From positions 32,451-96,450 of the forward strand of contig JAUQXK010000013.1 of NCBI GenBank assembly GCA_030834695.1: DNA of 64,000 nt, given 5' to 3'. This document shows, piece by piece, positions 42,190-50,721 of this stretch. Origin of the DNA: Desulfobacterales bacterium. GTDB lineage: Bacteria > Desulfobacterota > Desulfobacteria > Desulfobacterales > SpSt-501. Below the pieces are notes generated by a model that was given only the letters and a program-made list of their open reading frames with translations, had not been told where the DNA came from and did not search any database. The first letter of the stretch is position 1. Each line of letters opens with the position of its first letter. The position numbers were made by a program, and so were the translations under genes.

Positions 42190-42786
42190 GAGCTACTCCT
42201 TTTCCGTGTCCATCCGCGGGATAAGAACTCGCCTATGAGGGGCAGCGGTCGTCCAAGGGTGTGATTGCGGTCCGGTTTGCCGCTTTCCTCAAATTTTCAG
42301 CAAGCGGCAGCGTCCGGAAAAGCCAACCCAGGACCACCTCAGCAAATATTATTCCAATCGTCGCCTGCGGAACCGCGCCAGGGTGTCTCAGGCTTTTAAA
42401 TGTCTTTTCTTATTGGTTGGTTATATGACCGGAGCGATGGAGAGGGTGCGGGTTCAGGCGGTTGTACGCACGCTAAAAGTCAATCAATTGACTGCTGGGT
42501 GCGAGGGGTCAATTGACGTTCAGGGCTCCCGAGCCGAGCCGCATTCGCCCCGCAGGCCAGGCTCGTTCAGATATTGAGAGTCCGGCCCTATCCATCCCCG
42601 TGGAGCAGCGGCTCGGAGCAAGCGGAGGATCATCGCGATAGGAGCCATCCCATCCGGCTCATCAACATTTAGTATTCAACTAACTTTTCGCTCACTATAT
42701 GTTGATTGACCATCTTTACCCGGGCTCCAAATTGAGATACAATTCAACTGATGCGTCCATCCAATCCACGCGAGGTGCGACGAAAA
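42190..42786. other. Intergenic region before phoH
   Basis: No gene is supported in these 597 bases. Features seen are a short inverted repeat AGTCAAT-CA-ATTGACT (42478-42493), TACAAT at 42738-42743 as a possible -10 of phoH, and a weak Pho-like pair CTAAC-6-CTCAC (42680-42695). Confidence 0.4.
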
Positions 42787-43977
42787 ATGGAGCAGAAGAA
42801 CTACATCATCGACACCAATGTCCTGCTGGAAGATCCCAATTCGCTGGTCAAGCTGAGGAACGGGAACGAGAACAGCGTTTTCATTCCCTACCATGTGCTG
42901 CTCGAGCTGAACAAGATCAAGAAGGACCCGAAGCTTCGGCACATCGTCGCACGGGTGATCGAATATCTCGTGCAGAACCCGGACGCCTTCAAGGTTCTCA
43001 ATGCCGAATCCATCGCCGACCCGTTTGTCAATCTGGTGGACAATTTCATTCTGGAGGAGATCCAGTCGAGCGGAATCGACAAGCCCATTCTGGTCACCAA
43101 CGACCGGATCTTCCAGCTCCAGGCGCGGCTGCGCGGCATCAAGAGCGAGATCTACAAGGAGTCCGTCCCGTTCAAATCCGAGGCGGAATACTTTACCGGG
43201 TTCGTGGCCACCCGCGAGGAATCCGTGCCGAACGCCTTCATGTGGAACGAGCAGGGCAAGCCCCTGTTTTTCGGGCCGCAGGGAGAAAAAATCATCGACT
43301 ACCAGCACAAGGTCTGGAAAGTGACTCCCCGCAATATTTTCCAGAACCTGGCCCTGGAGCTGATGACCCACCCGGACATCGATCTGGTGTCGGTGCAAAG
43401 CGAAGCCGGTTACGGCAAGAGCTACCTGGCGCTCGCGGCGGCGCTTTACCTCGTGCTCGAGCGCAAGTCCCACCAGAAAATCTTCGTGATCAAGCCCACC
43501 ATCGAAATCGGCCAGAAGCTGGGCTATCTGCCGGGCAAACTCGAGGAGAAGATGGAGCCTTACGCGCGCTACATCGCCGACCTGGTCACCAAGCTTCACC
43601 GGCAGCGGCCGGCCAACAAGATTTTCATGGACGGCGACCTCTACCCGCCGCAGTTCAACCCCAAGACCTTCGAGATCCTGCCGCTGGCATACATCCGCGG
43701 CATGAACATCGAGCACGCCGTCGTCGTGATCGACGAGATGCAAAACATGTCGCGGTCGGAGTGCCGGGCCCTGCTCACGCGCATGGGCGAAGGCGTGAAG
43801 TGCTTCTGCCTGGGGGATACCCGGCAGGTGGACAACCCCTATCTCAACCAAGAGAACAACGGGTTGAACTGGGTGGTCAAGAAGTTCAAGGGCAGCAGGA
43901 ACTACTCCCACATCGTGCTGAAGGGCGAGAAGTCGCGCGGCCCCATCACCGATCTGGTGATTTCAACGGGCCTGTAA
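42787..43977 (+). CDS. PIN-domain PhoH family ATPase
   Basis: A 396-residue protein joining an N-terminal PIN nuclease domain (I-D-T-N-V-L-L near the start, D-x-x-F-V-N further on) to a C-terminal PhoH P-loop ATPase. Walker A reads S-E-A-G-Y-G-K-S, Walker B V-V-V-I-D-E-M-Q-N-M, and the C-terminus has L-G-D-T-R-Q-V-D. PIN-PhoH proteins unwind and cut RNA. GAGGTG nine bases upstream supports ATG 42787 over the ATG at 42751. Single gene; the Pho-like repeats that follow (44051-44088) do not control it. Confidence 0.92.
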   Translation: MEQKNYIIDTNVLLEDPNSLVKLRNGNENSVFIPYHVLLELNKIKKDPKLRHIVARVIEYLVQNPDAFKVLNAESIADPFVNLVDNFILEEIQSSGIDKPILVTNDRIFQLQARLRGIKSEIYKESVPFKSEAEYFTGFVATREESVPNAFMWNEQGKPLFFGPQGEKIIDYQHKVWKVTPRNIFQNLALELMTHPDIDLVSVQSEAGYGKSYLALAAALYLVLERKSHQKIFVIKPTIEIGQKLGYLPGKLEEKMEPYARYIADLVTKLHRQRPANKIFMDGDLYPPQFNPKTFEILPLAYIRGMNIEHAVVVIDEMQNMSRSECRALLTRMGEGVKCFCLGDTRQVDNPYLNQENNGLNWVVKKFKGSRNYSHIVLKGEKSRGPITDLVISTGL

Positions 43978-44050
43978 GCAGCCGTTCTCCGCCGGGAGCG
44001 TCCATCCATCTGGCCGGCCGCGTCATTCCCTTATTCGCGGTTCGCGGCGC

Positions 44051-44088
44051 CTTATCAACATCTCATGATTTATTAACATTCTCCTAAC
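44051..44088 (+). promoter_or_regulatory. Pho-box-like array downstream of phoH
   Basis: CTTAT-6-CTCAT-6-TTAAC-6-CTAAC at 44051, 44062, 44073 and 44084: four units, exact 11-base period. TATGCA-like sequence about 10 bases further on could be the -10. It points towards the small peptide gene (44310) and arsC (44456), with a REP element in between. Confidence 0.6.
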
Positions 44089-44165
44089 ATCCCCCTTTTA
44101 TGCATGAAGCCAATTAGGCCGGTTGGCCTGCGCGTACTATCAAACCGGCAGCTAAATGCGTCAAT

Positions 44166-44258
44166 ACCGTCATGCCGGACTTGATCTGGCATCCACTCGC
44201 AACCTGGATTCCGACGCCTGCCCTGGAGATCATTGATCCGGGGTTCGCCGGAATGTCG
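44166..44258. repeat. REP-like element
   Basis: ACCGTCATGCCGGACTTGATCTGGCATCC begins near 44166 and GGATTCCGACGCC...GGTTCGCCGGAATGTC ends near 44258, decayed versions of the ATGCCGG/CCGGCAT and ATTCCGG/CCGGAAT hairpins at 49708-49763. Confidence 0.65.
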
Positions 44259-44309
44259 AACCTTGGCACATAGTTACTTGCCGGAGTCATAACAACCCGG
44301 GAGGAATCC

Positions 44310-44390
44310 ATGCCGGAATGGTTGGTGGTTTTGATAATAGGAGCATGTTTCGTCGTGACGGTCTGTGCCATGAGGCGAAGGTCTCATTAA
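44310..44390 (+). CDS. Candidate 26-residue single-pass membrane peptide
   Basis: ATG at 44310 sits six bases after GGGAGGA, one of the best ribosome sites of the window. The 26 codons encode M-P-E-W, a run of about 17 hydrophobic residues (L-V-V-L-I-I-G-A-C-F-V-V-T-V-C-A-M) and a basic tail R-R-R-S-H, which would give an outside-negative, inside-positive helix. It is 66 bases before arsC and downstream of a Pho-like array. Very short frames are easily found by chance; the ribosome site and the helix make this one credible. Confidence 0.5.
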   Translation: MPEWLVVLIIGACFVVTVCAMRRRSH

Positions 44391-44455
44391 AGGCGCCCTG
44401 CCTTTTTGCAGCCTTCGGCAGGGTTCTGTCCCAGGCTATCCCCGAGGAAGATCTT

Positions 44456-44911
44456 ATGTCCGACCCGTTGAAAGTGCTCATCATCTGCCGGCATAACAGC
44501 GGCCGCAGCCAGATCGCCGAAGCCTACCTTAAGATGCTTGCCGGCGATCGGGCCGATGTGGCCAGCGCCGGACTGGAACCGGCCGGGACCGTGAATCCCC
44601 TGGTCGTGGAAGTGATGCGGGAGGAAGGCTTCGATCTTTCCCAAAAGAAGCCGCAAAGCGTCTTTGAGCTTTTCAAGCAGGGCCGGCTCTTCGATCACGT
44701 CATTACGGTGTGCAGCGATACAGAACAACAGTGCCCCCTGTTTCCGGGCATCACCCGGCGATGGCATATGCCGTTCCCCGATCCATCGAGAGCGACCGGC
44801 ACCCGGGAGGAAAAACTGGCTCAAGTGCGAATCATACGGGATATGATCAAAACCTGGCTGCTGAATCCGGGGCCGGACGATTTCGCGTCGAAAGCCGGCC
44901 TTTTGGGATAA
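44456..44911 (+). CDS. arsC: Arsenate reductase, thioredoxin-coupled (ArsC, LMW-phosphatase fold)
   Basis: ArsC reduces arsenate to arsenite. The 151-residue protein has the low-molecular-weight phosphatase loop C11-x5-R17 (C-R-H-N-S-G-R-S). The two extra cysteines, C86 and C93, have the seven-residue spacing of the C82/C89 pair in thioredoxin-coupled ArsC. M-P-F-P-D-P-S carries the general-acid Asp. GAGGAAGATCTT precedes the ATG; longer in-frame starts overlap the membrane-peptide gene. No arsB/acr3 or arsR is adjacent. Confidence 0.9.
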   Translation: MSDPLKVLIICRHNSGRSQIAEAYLKMLAGDRADVASAGLEPAGTVNPLVVEVMREEGFDLSQKKPQSVFELFKQGRLFDHVITVCSDTEQQCPLFPGITRRWHMPFPDPSRATGTREEKLAQVRIIRDMIKTWLLNPGPDDFASKAGLLG

Positions 44912-44950
44912 TCGCGGCGATCCCTTCCGCATCGCTGTCTTTTCATTTTT

Positions 44951-44977
44951 CTAACGGATCCCTCATCGTCTCCTAAT
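44951..44977 (+). promoter_or_regulatory. Pho-box-like array upstream of the C-P lyase operon
   Basis: CTAAC-6-CTCAT-6-CTAAT at 44951, 44962 and 44973, exact 11-base period, ending 31 bases before the first gene of the phosphonate operon. The middle unit is degenerate. Phosphonate operons are classic PhoB targets, which supports reading the motif as a Pho box. Confidence 0.6.
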
Positions 44978-45008
44978 CCGCAGCCGCCAAAGTGCCCTCC
45001 ATGAAAAC

Positions 45009-45662
45009 ATGCGAGGGTTCGTGGCGTTAGCATTTCAGAAAAGCAACCTTGAGCCGGCCGAGGCGGCATCGGCGCCGCAGATTCATCCATCGGCCTTCGT
45101 CCAGGACTCCGTCATCGGCACCTATACCGACATCGGGGCCGATTGGACGGTGATGGAATCGCGGCTTGGAGACTACAGCTATCTGGCCGGTTCGGACGGC
45201 ACCGTCATCTACACCGAAATCGGCAAATTCTGTTCGATCGCATCGCATGTCGTCATCAACCCCGGCGACCATCCCATGGAGCGCGTCACGCAGCATCACT
45301 GCACCTACCGCCGCCGGCGCTACGGTTTCGCGGCCAGCGACGACGAGGAAGTCTTCGAATGGCGCCGCCGGCGCAGTTGCCGCATCGGCCACGACGTGTG
45401 GATCGGCGCCGGGGCCAAGGTCATGGCCGGGGTCCGCATCGGAACCGGGGCGGTGGTGGCCGCCGGGGCGGTGGTCACCCGTGACGTTGCGCCCTATCAG
45501 GTGGTGGCCGGGGTGCCGGCCCGGCCATTGCGCATGCGGTTTGCTCCCGAGATCATCGACCGGCTGACAACCATCGCCTGGTGGAACTGGGACCGTCGCA
45601 CCCTGGAGCAGCGGTTCAAGGATTTTTCGAATCTGGAGAGGTTTCTGGCAATCTATGGATAA
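45009..45662 (+). CDS. Hexapeptide-repeat acyltransferase of phosphonate operons
   Basis: A 217-residue left-handed beta-helix transferase. The hexapeptide rungs are visible at [12 protein letters not shown] and in the long [17 protein letters not shown] segment near residue 130. It belongs to the chloramphenicol/xenobiotic acetyltransferase-like group often encoded with phn genes. The ATG at 45009 has no good ribosome site. It overlaps phnG by eight bases. The acetylated compound may be an aminophosphonate or an intermediate; unknown. Confidence 0.82.
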   Translation: MRGFVALAFQKSNLEPAEAASAPQIHPSAFVQDSVIGTYTDIGADWTVMESRLGDYSYLAGSDGTVIYTEIGKFCSIASHVVINPGDHPMERVTQHHCTYRRRRYGFAASDDEEVFEWRRRRSCRIGHDVWIGAGAKVMAGVRIGTGAVVAAGAVVTRDVAPYQVVAGVPARPLRMRFAPEIIDRLTTIAWWNWDRRTLEQRFKDFSNLERFLAIYG

Positions 45663-46179
45663 ACGCGAAACACCGGCAGATGCCGGCCGCATGCGTTTAG
45701 CGGCATCAGGTTCCGGACGGAGCACCGGGCTGAAAGCGCGCCTGCTTGTCGCCGTGTCCGTCGCCGGCTCCGAGGAGCTTGAGGCCATGCTGGATCAGCT
45801 CTGGCCCATGGCCGAGTTCCGCGTGCGGCAGGCGCCGCGGACCGGGCTGGTCATGGTCACCGTACGCGATCCATTCGGCACGCCGTTCCATCTCGGCGAA
45901 GCCCTGGTCAGCGAGGCTGAAGTGGATCTGGACGGCCGCACCGGCTACGGCGCGGTCTGCGGGGATGAGCCCGAACAGGCGTTGTTGCTGGCGTCCGTCG
46001 CAGCGGCCGAGGGCAGCGGGCGGGCCGACGTTCTGGCTGCCATCGGTGCGCTTATCGGTCCGCTCGAAGCCAAAGGCGCCGGCCAAGCGGCGCTTTCCTC
46101 CAAATTGGCCGCCGCTACCGCAGTCCGTTTCGAGTCGATGAAAAAAGAGCGCGTGGATTTCGGTTCTCTGGGCGGATGA
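45655..46179 (+). CDS. phnG: C-P lyase core subunit PhnG
   Basis: PhnG is part of the PhnGHIJ core that forms ribose-1-methylphosphonate triphosphate and breaks its C-P bond. The 174-residue protein has the family's hydrophobic [27 protein letters not shown] segment in the middle. About 25 N-terminal residues are poorly conserved, so the true start could lie downstream. The eight-base overlap with the acyltransferase and the ATGA overlap with phnH imply coupling. Confidence 0.92.
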   Translation: MDKRETPADAGRMRLAASGSGRSTGLKARLLVAVSVAGSEELEAMLDQLWPMAEFRVRQAPRTGLVMVTVRDPFGTPFHLGEALVSEAEVDLDGRTGYGAVCGDEPEQALLLASVAAAEGSGRADVLAAIGALIGPLEAKGAGQAALSSKLAAATAVRFESMKKERVDFGSLGG

Positions 46180-46775
46180 GGGAAGCCCATTCCATGAATC
46201 ACGACGGACGCCGCAGTCAGAAAAACTATCGCAACTTGCTTCAGGCTTTGAGCCGGCCCGGCCGGGTCGTGCGCCTGGACGGCCCGGACGGGGTGCTCCC
46301 GTTTGCCGCGGCAGTGGCTCTCGCGGAGTGTCTGCTCGATTCGGAAGTCGGTTTCTGTGTGATCGGCAATGGCAGCGCCCAGACCCTTCAAACAGCGATC
46401 GCCGGAGCCACCGGCGCGCGGACGGAACGCCTGGAGGCCGCCGATTTCGTATTCTTTTCAGAGGCGGGCAGCCGGGGCGGCGCGCGTCTGGCCAAGCGCG
46501 GTGGCCCCGAGTCTCCCGAGGATGGGGCCACCCTCGTGTATTGCCTGGAATCGCAGCCGGCGGTTGTACGCGACCGGTTCCGCGTGCGCCTGACTGGCCC
46601 CGGCATCCCCGAGTCGAGCGGGATCGTGCCCGAGATAAGCGGGATCCCGCTGGAAGAATTCCAGGAACTGGTGACCATCAATGCCGACTACCCGCTGGGA
46701 GTCGACGCGTTTTTTGTCCGGCCGAGCGGCGAGGTGATGGGGCTGCCGCGGTCGACCCGCATCCAGGTGAGGTGA
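46176..46775 (+). CDS. phnH: C-P lyase core subunit PhnH
   Basis: A 199-residue PhnH-family protein. The N-terminus R-S-Q-K-N-Y-R-N-L-L-Q-A-L-S-R-P-G-R matches the family's signature F-R-x-L-L-x-A-x-S-x-P-G, and the C-terminal region has I-N-A-D-Y-P-L-G-V-D-A-F-F. It dimerises and lies on the outside of the C-P lyase core. Its ATG overlaps the phnG stop; a second ATG at 46194 (M-N-H-D-G-R) is possible. phnI follows four bases after. Confidence 0.93.
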   Translation: MREAHSMNHDGRRSQKNYRNLLQALSRPGRVVRLDGPDGVLPFAAAVALAECLLDSEVGFCVIGNGSAQTLQTAIAGATGARTERLEAADFVFFSEAGSRGGARLAKRGGPESPEDGATLVYCLESQPAVVRDRFRVRLTGPGIPESSGIVPEISGIPLEEFQELVTINADYPLGVDAFFVRPSGEVMGLPRSTRIQVR

Positions 46776-46779
46776 GGCG

Positions 46780-47880
46780 ATGGGCTATGTGGCTGTGAGA
46801 GGCGGGGCCGCCGCCATCGAAAACGCCGAAAAATTCTCCGAGGTGCGGCGCGCCGGCGGCGACGCGACGCTGCTCCAGCCGGAGCAGATCCGCGAACAGC
46901 TTCATTTGGCCGTGGACCGGGTGATGGGCGAGGGCTCCCTGTACGCTCCGGACCTAGCGGCGCTGGCCTTCAAACAGGCGGCCGGCGACACCTTCGAGGC
47001 GGCCTTCATCCTGCGCTCTTACCGCACCACTCTGCCGCGCCTGGGATATTCCGAGCCGGTCGCCACCGAGGGCATGCGGGTGATCCGCCGCATTTCCGCG
47101 GCCTTCAAGGACATCCCCGGCGGGCAGATTCTCGGGCCGACACCGGACTACACCCTGCGGCTGCTGGACTTCGAGCTGCAGGACGAATCCGTGTCGCAAA
47201 CCCGGCAGCGGATCCAGCAGCTGCTGCGCGACACCGAACGGCTGCAGCCGCTGCCCGAGCGCTTTCCAAAGGTGGTTGAGATGCTGCGGCGGGAAGGTCT
47301 GTTGGTGCAGCGGCACGCGTCCGGAGAGGATCCCGGCCTGGCGGACATCACCCGCCAGGCGATGGCCTTCCCGGCTCCGCGCAGTGCTCAGCTCCAGACC
47401 CTGGCACGGGGGGAAACCGGCGGCATGCTCGCGCTGGCCTACTCCAACATGCGCGGCTACGGATCGGTCCATCCGGTGATCGGAGAGCTGCGGGTGGGCT
47501 TCCTGCCGGTGCCGTTCAAGAATCCGCGCACCGGATCGGTGGAATGCATCGGCGAGGTGCAGGTGACCGAGGCTGAGGTCATCGCGCGTCTCACCGCTGC
47601 CGAGGGATCGGCCCGGTTCAGCCTCGGCTATGGGCTGTGCTTCGGGCACAACGAGACGAAGGCGATCGCGATGGCGGTCCTGGACCGGGCGATGTCCGGC
47701 GGAGAGCCTGCGGCGCCTTCCGAAGACCAGGAGTTCGTGCTGACCCACGTGGACGGCATCGAGTCCATGGGCTTTTGCAACCACTACAAGCTGCCCCACT
47801 ACGTTACGTTTCAATCCGAATTGGACCGATTGCGCCGCATCCAGGCAAGGCCGGGCCGGCCGAAAGACGAGCAGCCATGA
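46780..47880 (+). CDS. phnI: C-P lyase core subunit PhnI (nucleosidase)
   Basis: PhnI displaces adenine of ATP with the phosphonate. The 366-residue length matches the E. coli protein (354). The start M-G-Y-V-A-V-R-G-G-A-A-A-I and the C-terminal Y-G-L-C-F-G-H-N-E-T-K-A-I-A-M-A family stretch are clear, as is Q-T-L-A-R-G-E-T-G-G-M-L-A-L-A-Y near residue 206. A GGTGAGG site precedes the ATG. The stop overlaps the phnJ start (ATGA). Confidence 0.96.
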   Translation: MGYVAVRGGAAAIENAEKFSEVRRAGGDATLLQPEQIREQLHLAVDRVMGEGSLYAPDLAALAFKQAAGDTFEAAFILRSYRTTLPRLGYSEPVATEGMRVIRRISAAFKDIPGGQILGPTPDYTLRLLDFELQDESVSQTRQRIQQLLRDTERLQPLPERFPKVVEMLRREGLLVQRHASGEDPGLADITRQAMAFPAPRSAQLQTLARGETGGMLALAYSNMRGYGSVHPVIGELRVGFLPVPFKNPRTGSVECIGEVQVTEAEVIARLTAAEGSARFSLGYGLCFGHNETKAIAMAVLDRAMSGGEPAAPSEDQEFVLTHVDGIESMGFCNHYKLPHYVTFQSELDRLRRIQARPGRPKDEQP

Positions 47881-48818
47881 CACCCCGAATGCCATCCCGG
47901 GCCAGCGCACCGCCGGCGGACTGGCGCGACAGTTTGCCGCCGGCCGAAGGCCGCTATTCCTACGCGTTTCTCGACGAGGGCGCCAAGCGCGAAATCCGCC
48001 GCCGGATGCTCAAGGCCGTGGCCATCCCCGGCTGCCAGGTGCCCTTCGGCTCGCGCGAGATGCCGATCGCCCGAGGCTGGGGCACCGGCGGGCTGCAGCT
48101 CACCTTGGCGCTGATCGGTCCGGAGGACGTGCTCAAGGTCATCGACCAGGGCGCGGACGACAGCGTCAACGCGGTCAACATCAAGAAGTTCGTGACCCGC
48201 GTTACGGGCGTGGCCGTCACGACCGATACCGCCGCCGCCACCCTGATCCAGACCCGGCACCGCATCCCCGAAGAGCCGCTGCGGCCAAACCAGCTGCTCA
48301 TCTTCCAGGTGCCGATCCCGGAGCCGCTGCGCCTGGTGGAGCCTTCCGAGCGCGAGACCCGGCGCATGCACGCTGAGGCGGACTACAGCCGGATGTGGCT
48401 TTATCTGTACGAGGATATCGTCAAATTCAACGAGATTACGGTGGGCGCGCGCTACCCGGTGCTGGTCAACCGGCGCCACCTCATGGACCCCAGCCCGATC
48501 CCGCGCTGGGACCTGCCAAAGCTGGATCGAGGCGAGGCCCTGTTTCTGTTCTGTGCCGGCCGCGAGAAGCGCATATACGCCGTTCCGCCCTACACGGAGG
48601 TTCAGCCGCTGGCCTTCGAGGACTTCGCCTTTCGCGTCGAGGCGTTCGCCGGACGGCGCTGCGCTCGTTGCGGTTCCGTCGGAACTTACCTGGACGAGGT
48701 GATCGACGATGCGACCGGCCGGCGAACCTATTCCTGCTCGGATACGGCCTTCTGTGAAAAAGCCCTCCGAGGCAACAGCGTGAAAGAGGCTCGCCCGTCA
48801 GGGGAGGACCGCGCGTGA
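47877..48818 (+). CDS. phnJ: C-P lyase radical-SAM subunit PhnJ
   Basis: PhnJ cleaves the C-P bond using S-adenosylmethionine and a 4Fe-4S cluster. The four key cysteines are present as C262, C265, C287 and C293, with the same 3-22-6 spacing as C241, C244, C266 and C272 of E. coli. The 313-residue length is about 30 more than E. coli, mostly at the N-terminus (M-T-P-R-M-P-S-R-A...), so an internal start is possible; the ATGA overlap with phnI supports 47877. The longer frame upstream reads through phnI and is not the gene. Confidence 0.96.
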   Translation: MTPRMPSRASAPPADWRDSLPPAEGRYSYAFLDEGAKREIRRRMLKAVAIPGCQVPFGSREMPIARGWGTGGLQLTLALIGPEDVLKVIDQGADDSVNAVNIKKFVTRVTGVAVTTDTAAATLIQTRHRIPEEPLRPNQLLIFQVPIPEPLRLVEPSERETRRMHAEADYSRMWLYLYEDIVKFNEITVGARYPVLVNRRHLMDPSPIPRWDLPKLDRGEALFLFCAGREKRIYAVPPYTEVQPLAFEDFAFRVEAFAGRRCARCGSVGTYLDEVIDDATGRRTYSCSDTAFCEKALRGNSVKEARPSGEDRA

Positions 48819-49666
48819 CGCCCATCCTCCAGGTCCGGAACCTGACCAAACGCTACGGTCCGGGGTGCGCCCGATGTCTCGAGTCAACCGGCGCCCGACG
48901 CGAGACGAACCAGTGCCCGCGCTGCCGGTCGATCCTGGCCTGCCGCGAGGTGGCCTTCGAGCTTTACCCGGGCGAGGTCCTGGGAATCGTCGGCGAAAGC
49001 GGCTCCGGCAAAAGCACGGTGGTGCGGCTGTTGCATTTCGATTTCGAGCCCACGACGGGCGAATTCTTTCTCAGTCTCAACGGAAACGGCGCGCCGAAAA
49101 TCGACCCCGGGCAGAACCTGTTCGGACTCAGCGCCTTTCACCGCCGGCAGGTCCGCAACGCGCGCATGGGGATCGTCTATCAGAACGCGCGCATGGGCCT
49201 GCGCATGAAAGTGAGCGCCGGCGGCAACATTGCCGAGCGCTTGCTGATGGCGGGCTGGCGCCATGTCGGCCGCATGCGTGAGCGGGCGAGCGGCCTGCTC
49301 GAACAGACCGAGGTGCCGGTGGAGCGCATGGACGAGCTGCCGCGGAACTTCTCCGGCGGCATGCAGCAGCGCGTGCAGATCGCCAAAGCCCTGTCGACCC
49401 ACCCGGCGGTGCTGCTGCTCGACGAGGTCACAACCGGCCTGGACGTCTCGGTGCAGGCGCGCGTACTGGACTTGATCCGCGGGCTGCAGCAGGATCTGGG
49501 GGTGGCGACCATCGTGGTGTCGCACGATCTCGGGGTCATCCGCCTGCTGACCTCGCGCACCATCGTGATGCGCCACGGGTGCATCGTCGAGGAAGGCCTG
49601 TCCGACCAGATTCTCGAAGACCCCCAGCACCCCTACACCCAGCTGCTGGTGAATTCGACACTCTAG
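48815..49666 (+). CDS. phnK: Phosphonate operon ATP-binding protein PhnK with zinc-knuckle-like insert
   Basis: An ABC-type ATPase of 283 residues that binds the C-P lyase core rather than a permease. Walker A is G-E-S-G-S-G-K-S-T, signature F-S-G-G-M-Q-Q-R, Walker B L-L-L-D-E-V-T. An insert between the first strand and the Walker A has C18-x2-C21 and C34-x2-C37, a zinc-ribbon-like set (plus C43) absent from E. coli PhnK. The start is a GTG overlapping the phnJ stop. The operon then has a 362-base gap before phnL. Confidence 0.93.
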   Translation: MTPILQVRNLTKRYGPGCARCLESTGARRETNQCPRCRSILACREVAFELYPGEVLGIVGESGSGKSTVVRLLHFDFEPTTGEFFLSLNGNGAPKIDPGQNLFGLSAFHRRQVRNARMGIVYQNARMGLRMKVSAGGNIAERLLMAGWRHVGRMRERASGLLEQTEVPVERMDELPRNFSGGMQQRVQIAKALSTHPAVLLLDEVTTGLDVSVQARVLDLIRGLQQDLGVATIVVSHDLGVIRLLTSRTIVMRHGCIVEEGLSDQILEDPQHPYTQLLVNSTL

Positions 49667-49707
49667 GTCGTTTTAAGTATGGTTAATCGTTGCGAAATAA
49701 TACCGTC

Positions 49708-49763
49708 ATGCCGGACGTGATCCGGCATCCAGAAAACCACTGGATTCCGGCCTTCGCCGGAAT
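49708..49763. repeat. Bipartite REP element between phnK and phnL
   Basis: Two perfect hairpins: ATGCCGG-7-CCGGCAT (49708-49728) and ATTCCGG-6-CCGGAAT (49744-49763). This is the least decayed copy of the REP pair also found near 11050, 36950 and 44170. Confidence 0.8.
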
Positions 49764-49893
49764 GACAACGTAAGGACAATTATGAAACGATTGATAAGTG
49801 TTAGGTTTTAAGAGAAAGAAGTACTTTTATAGCATTTAACTTTACTCCGTTATGCAACTGCTTAAAACTTCCAAGTAAGTTGGGTCATTTTTT

Positions 49894-49943
49894 GTGGGAG
49901 CGGCTTTCCAGCCGCGACGATCGAGGCTGAAAGCCTCTCCCAC
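49894..49943. repeat. GTGGGAGCGGCTTTC-type palindromic repeat, copy 1
   Basis: Fifty bases from GTGGGAG to CTCTCCCAC, with inner complementary stretches GCGGCT...AGCCGC and GGCT...AGCC. Copy 2 at 55409-55458 matches at about nine of ten positions, including the inner ATCGAGGCTGAAAGCCTC. A worn relative overlaps 59169-59220. Most of the remaining phnK-phnL gap is A/T-rich without genes. Confidence 0.75.
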
Positions 49944-50028
49944 CAAAAAACGTTCTTGCCGATAAAGTGGTGCCGCGCGCCATGGCTTGCTTAAAACTTA
50001 ACACCTAAAACTTAAAACGGTTTTTTAC

Positions 50029-50721
50029 ATGCTCACCGTCGAAAACCTTGAAAAGCGTTTCGTCTCCCACTTCCTGAACAGGAAGGAAATCGTCGGCTTC
50101 CCTTCCGTCTCGTTCCGGGTGGATCGCGGCAAGGCATTGGGCCTTTCCGGCCCCAGCGGAACCGGCAAGAGCTCGGTGCTCAAGTGCATCTACCGCACGT
50201 ACCTGGCGAGCTCTGGGACGATCACCTACGAATCGACGGCCTGCGGCCGGGTGGATCTCACCGCCCTTCCGGAGAACGAGATCCTCAAGCTGCGGCGCAC
50301 CGAAATGGGTTATGTGACCCAGTTCCTGTCGGTGCTGCCGCGCGTTCCGGCGCTGGACGTCGTGGCCGAACCGCTCCTTGCCGCGGGAGTGCCGCGGACG
50401 GAAGCGCGCGAGAACGCCCGCGGGCTGTTGCAGCGGCTGAGGATCGATCCCCGGCTGCACGACGCCTTTCCCTGCACCTTCAGCGGCGGTGAGAAGCAGC
50501 GCGTGAACCTGGCGCGGGCGGTCATCCGGCCCTCGCGGCTGCTGCTCCTCGACGAGCCCACGGCCTCGCTCGACCCCGAAGCCATGCAGATCGTACTCGA
50601 TCTACTCGCGGAGCGGAAGACCCAAGGAACCACTATGATCGCCATCTTTCACGACCGTTCCATCATGGACCGGCTGATGGATGACATCTACGCCATGCCC
50701 GAAAAGGAAACCGCATCATGA
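50029..50721 (+). CDS. phnL: Phosphonate operon ATP-binding protein PhnL
   Basis: A 230-residue ABC-type ATPase. Walker A is G-P-S-G-T-G-K-S-S, signature F-S-G-G-E-K-Q-R, Walker B L-L-L-D-E-P-T. It lies on the C-P lyase core together with PhnK. The start has a poor ribosome site (AAAACGG), and the gap of 362 bases with REP elements separates it from phnK, so some internal promotion is likely. Its stop overlaps the phnM start (ATGA). Confidence 0.93.
   Translation: MLTVENLEKRFVSHFLNRKEIVGFPSVSFRVDRGKALGLSGPSGTGKSSVLKCIYRTYLASSGTITYESTACGRVDLTALPENEILKLRRTEMGYVTQFLSVLPRVPALDVVAEPLLAAGVPRTEARENARGLLQRLRIDPRLHDAFPCTFSGGEKQRVNLARAVIRPSRLLLLDEPTASLDPEAMQIVLDLLAERKTQGTTMIAIFHDRSIMDRLMDDIYAMPEKETAS

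Noticed and set aside
42680..42695. Pho box for phoH
   Set aside because: Only two of the units fit, and the candidate -10 is over 40 bases away.
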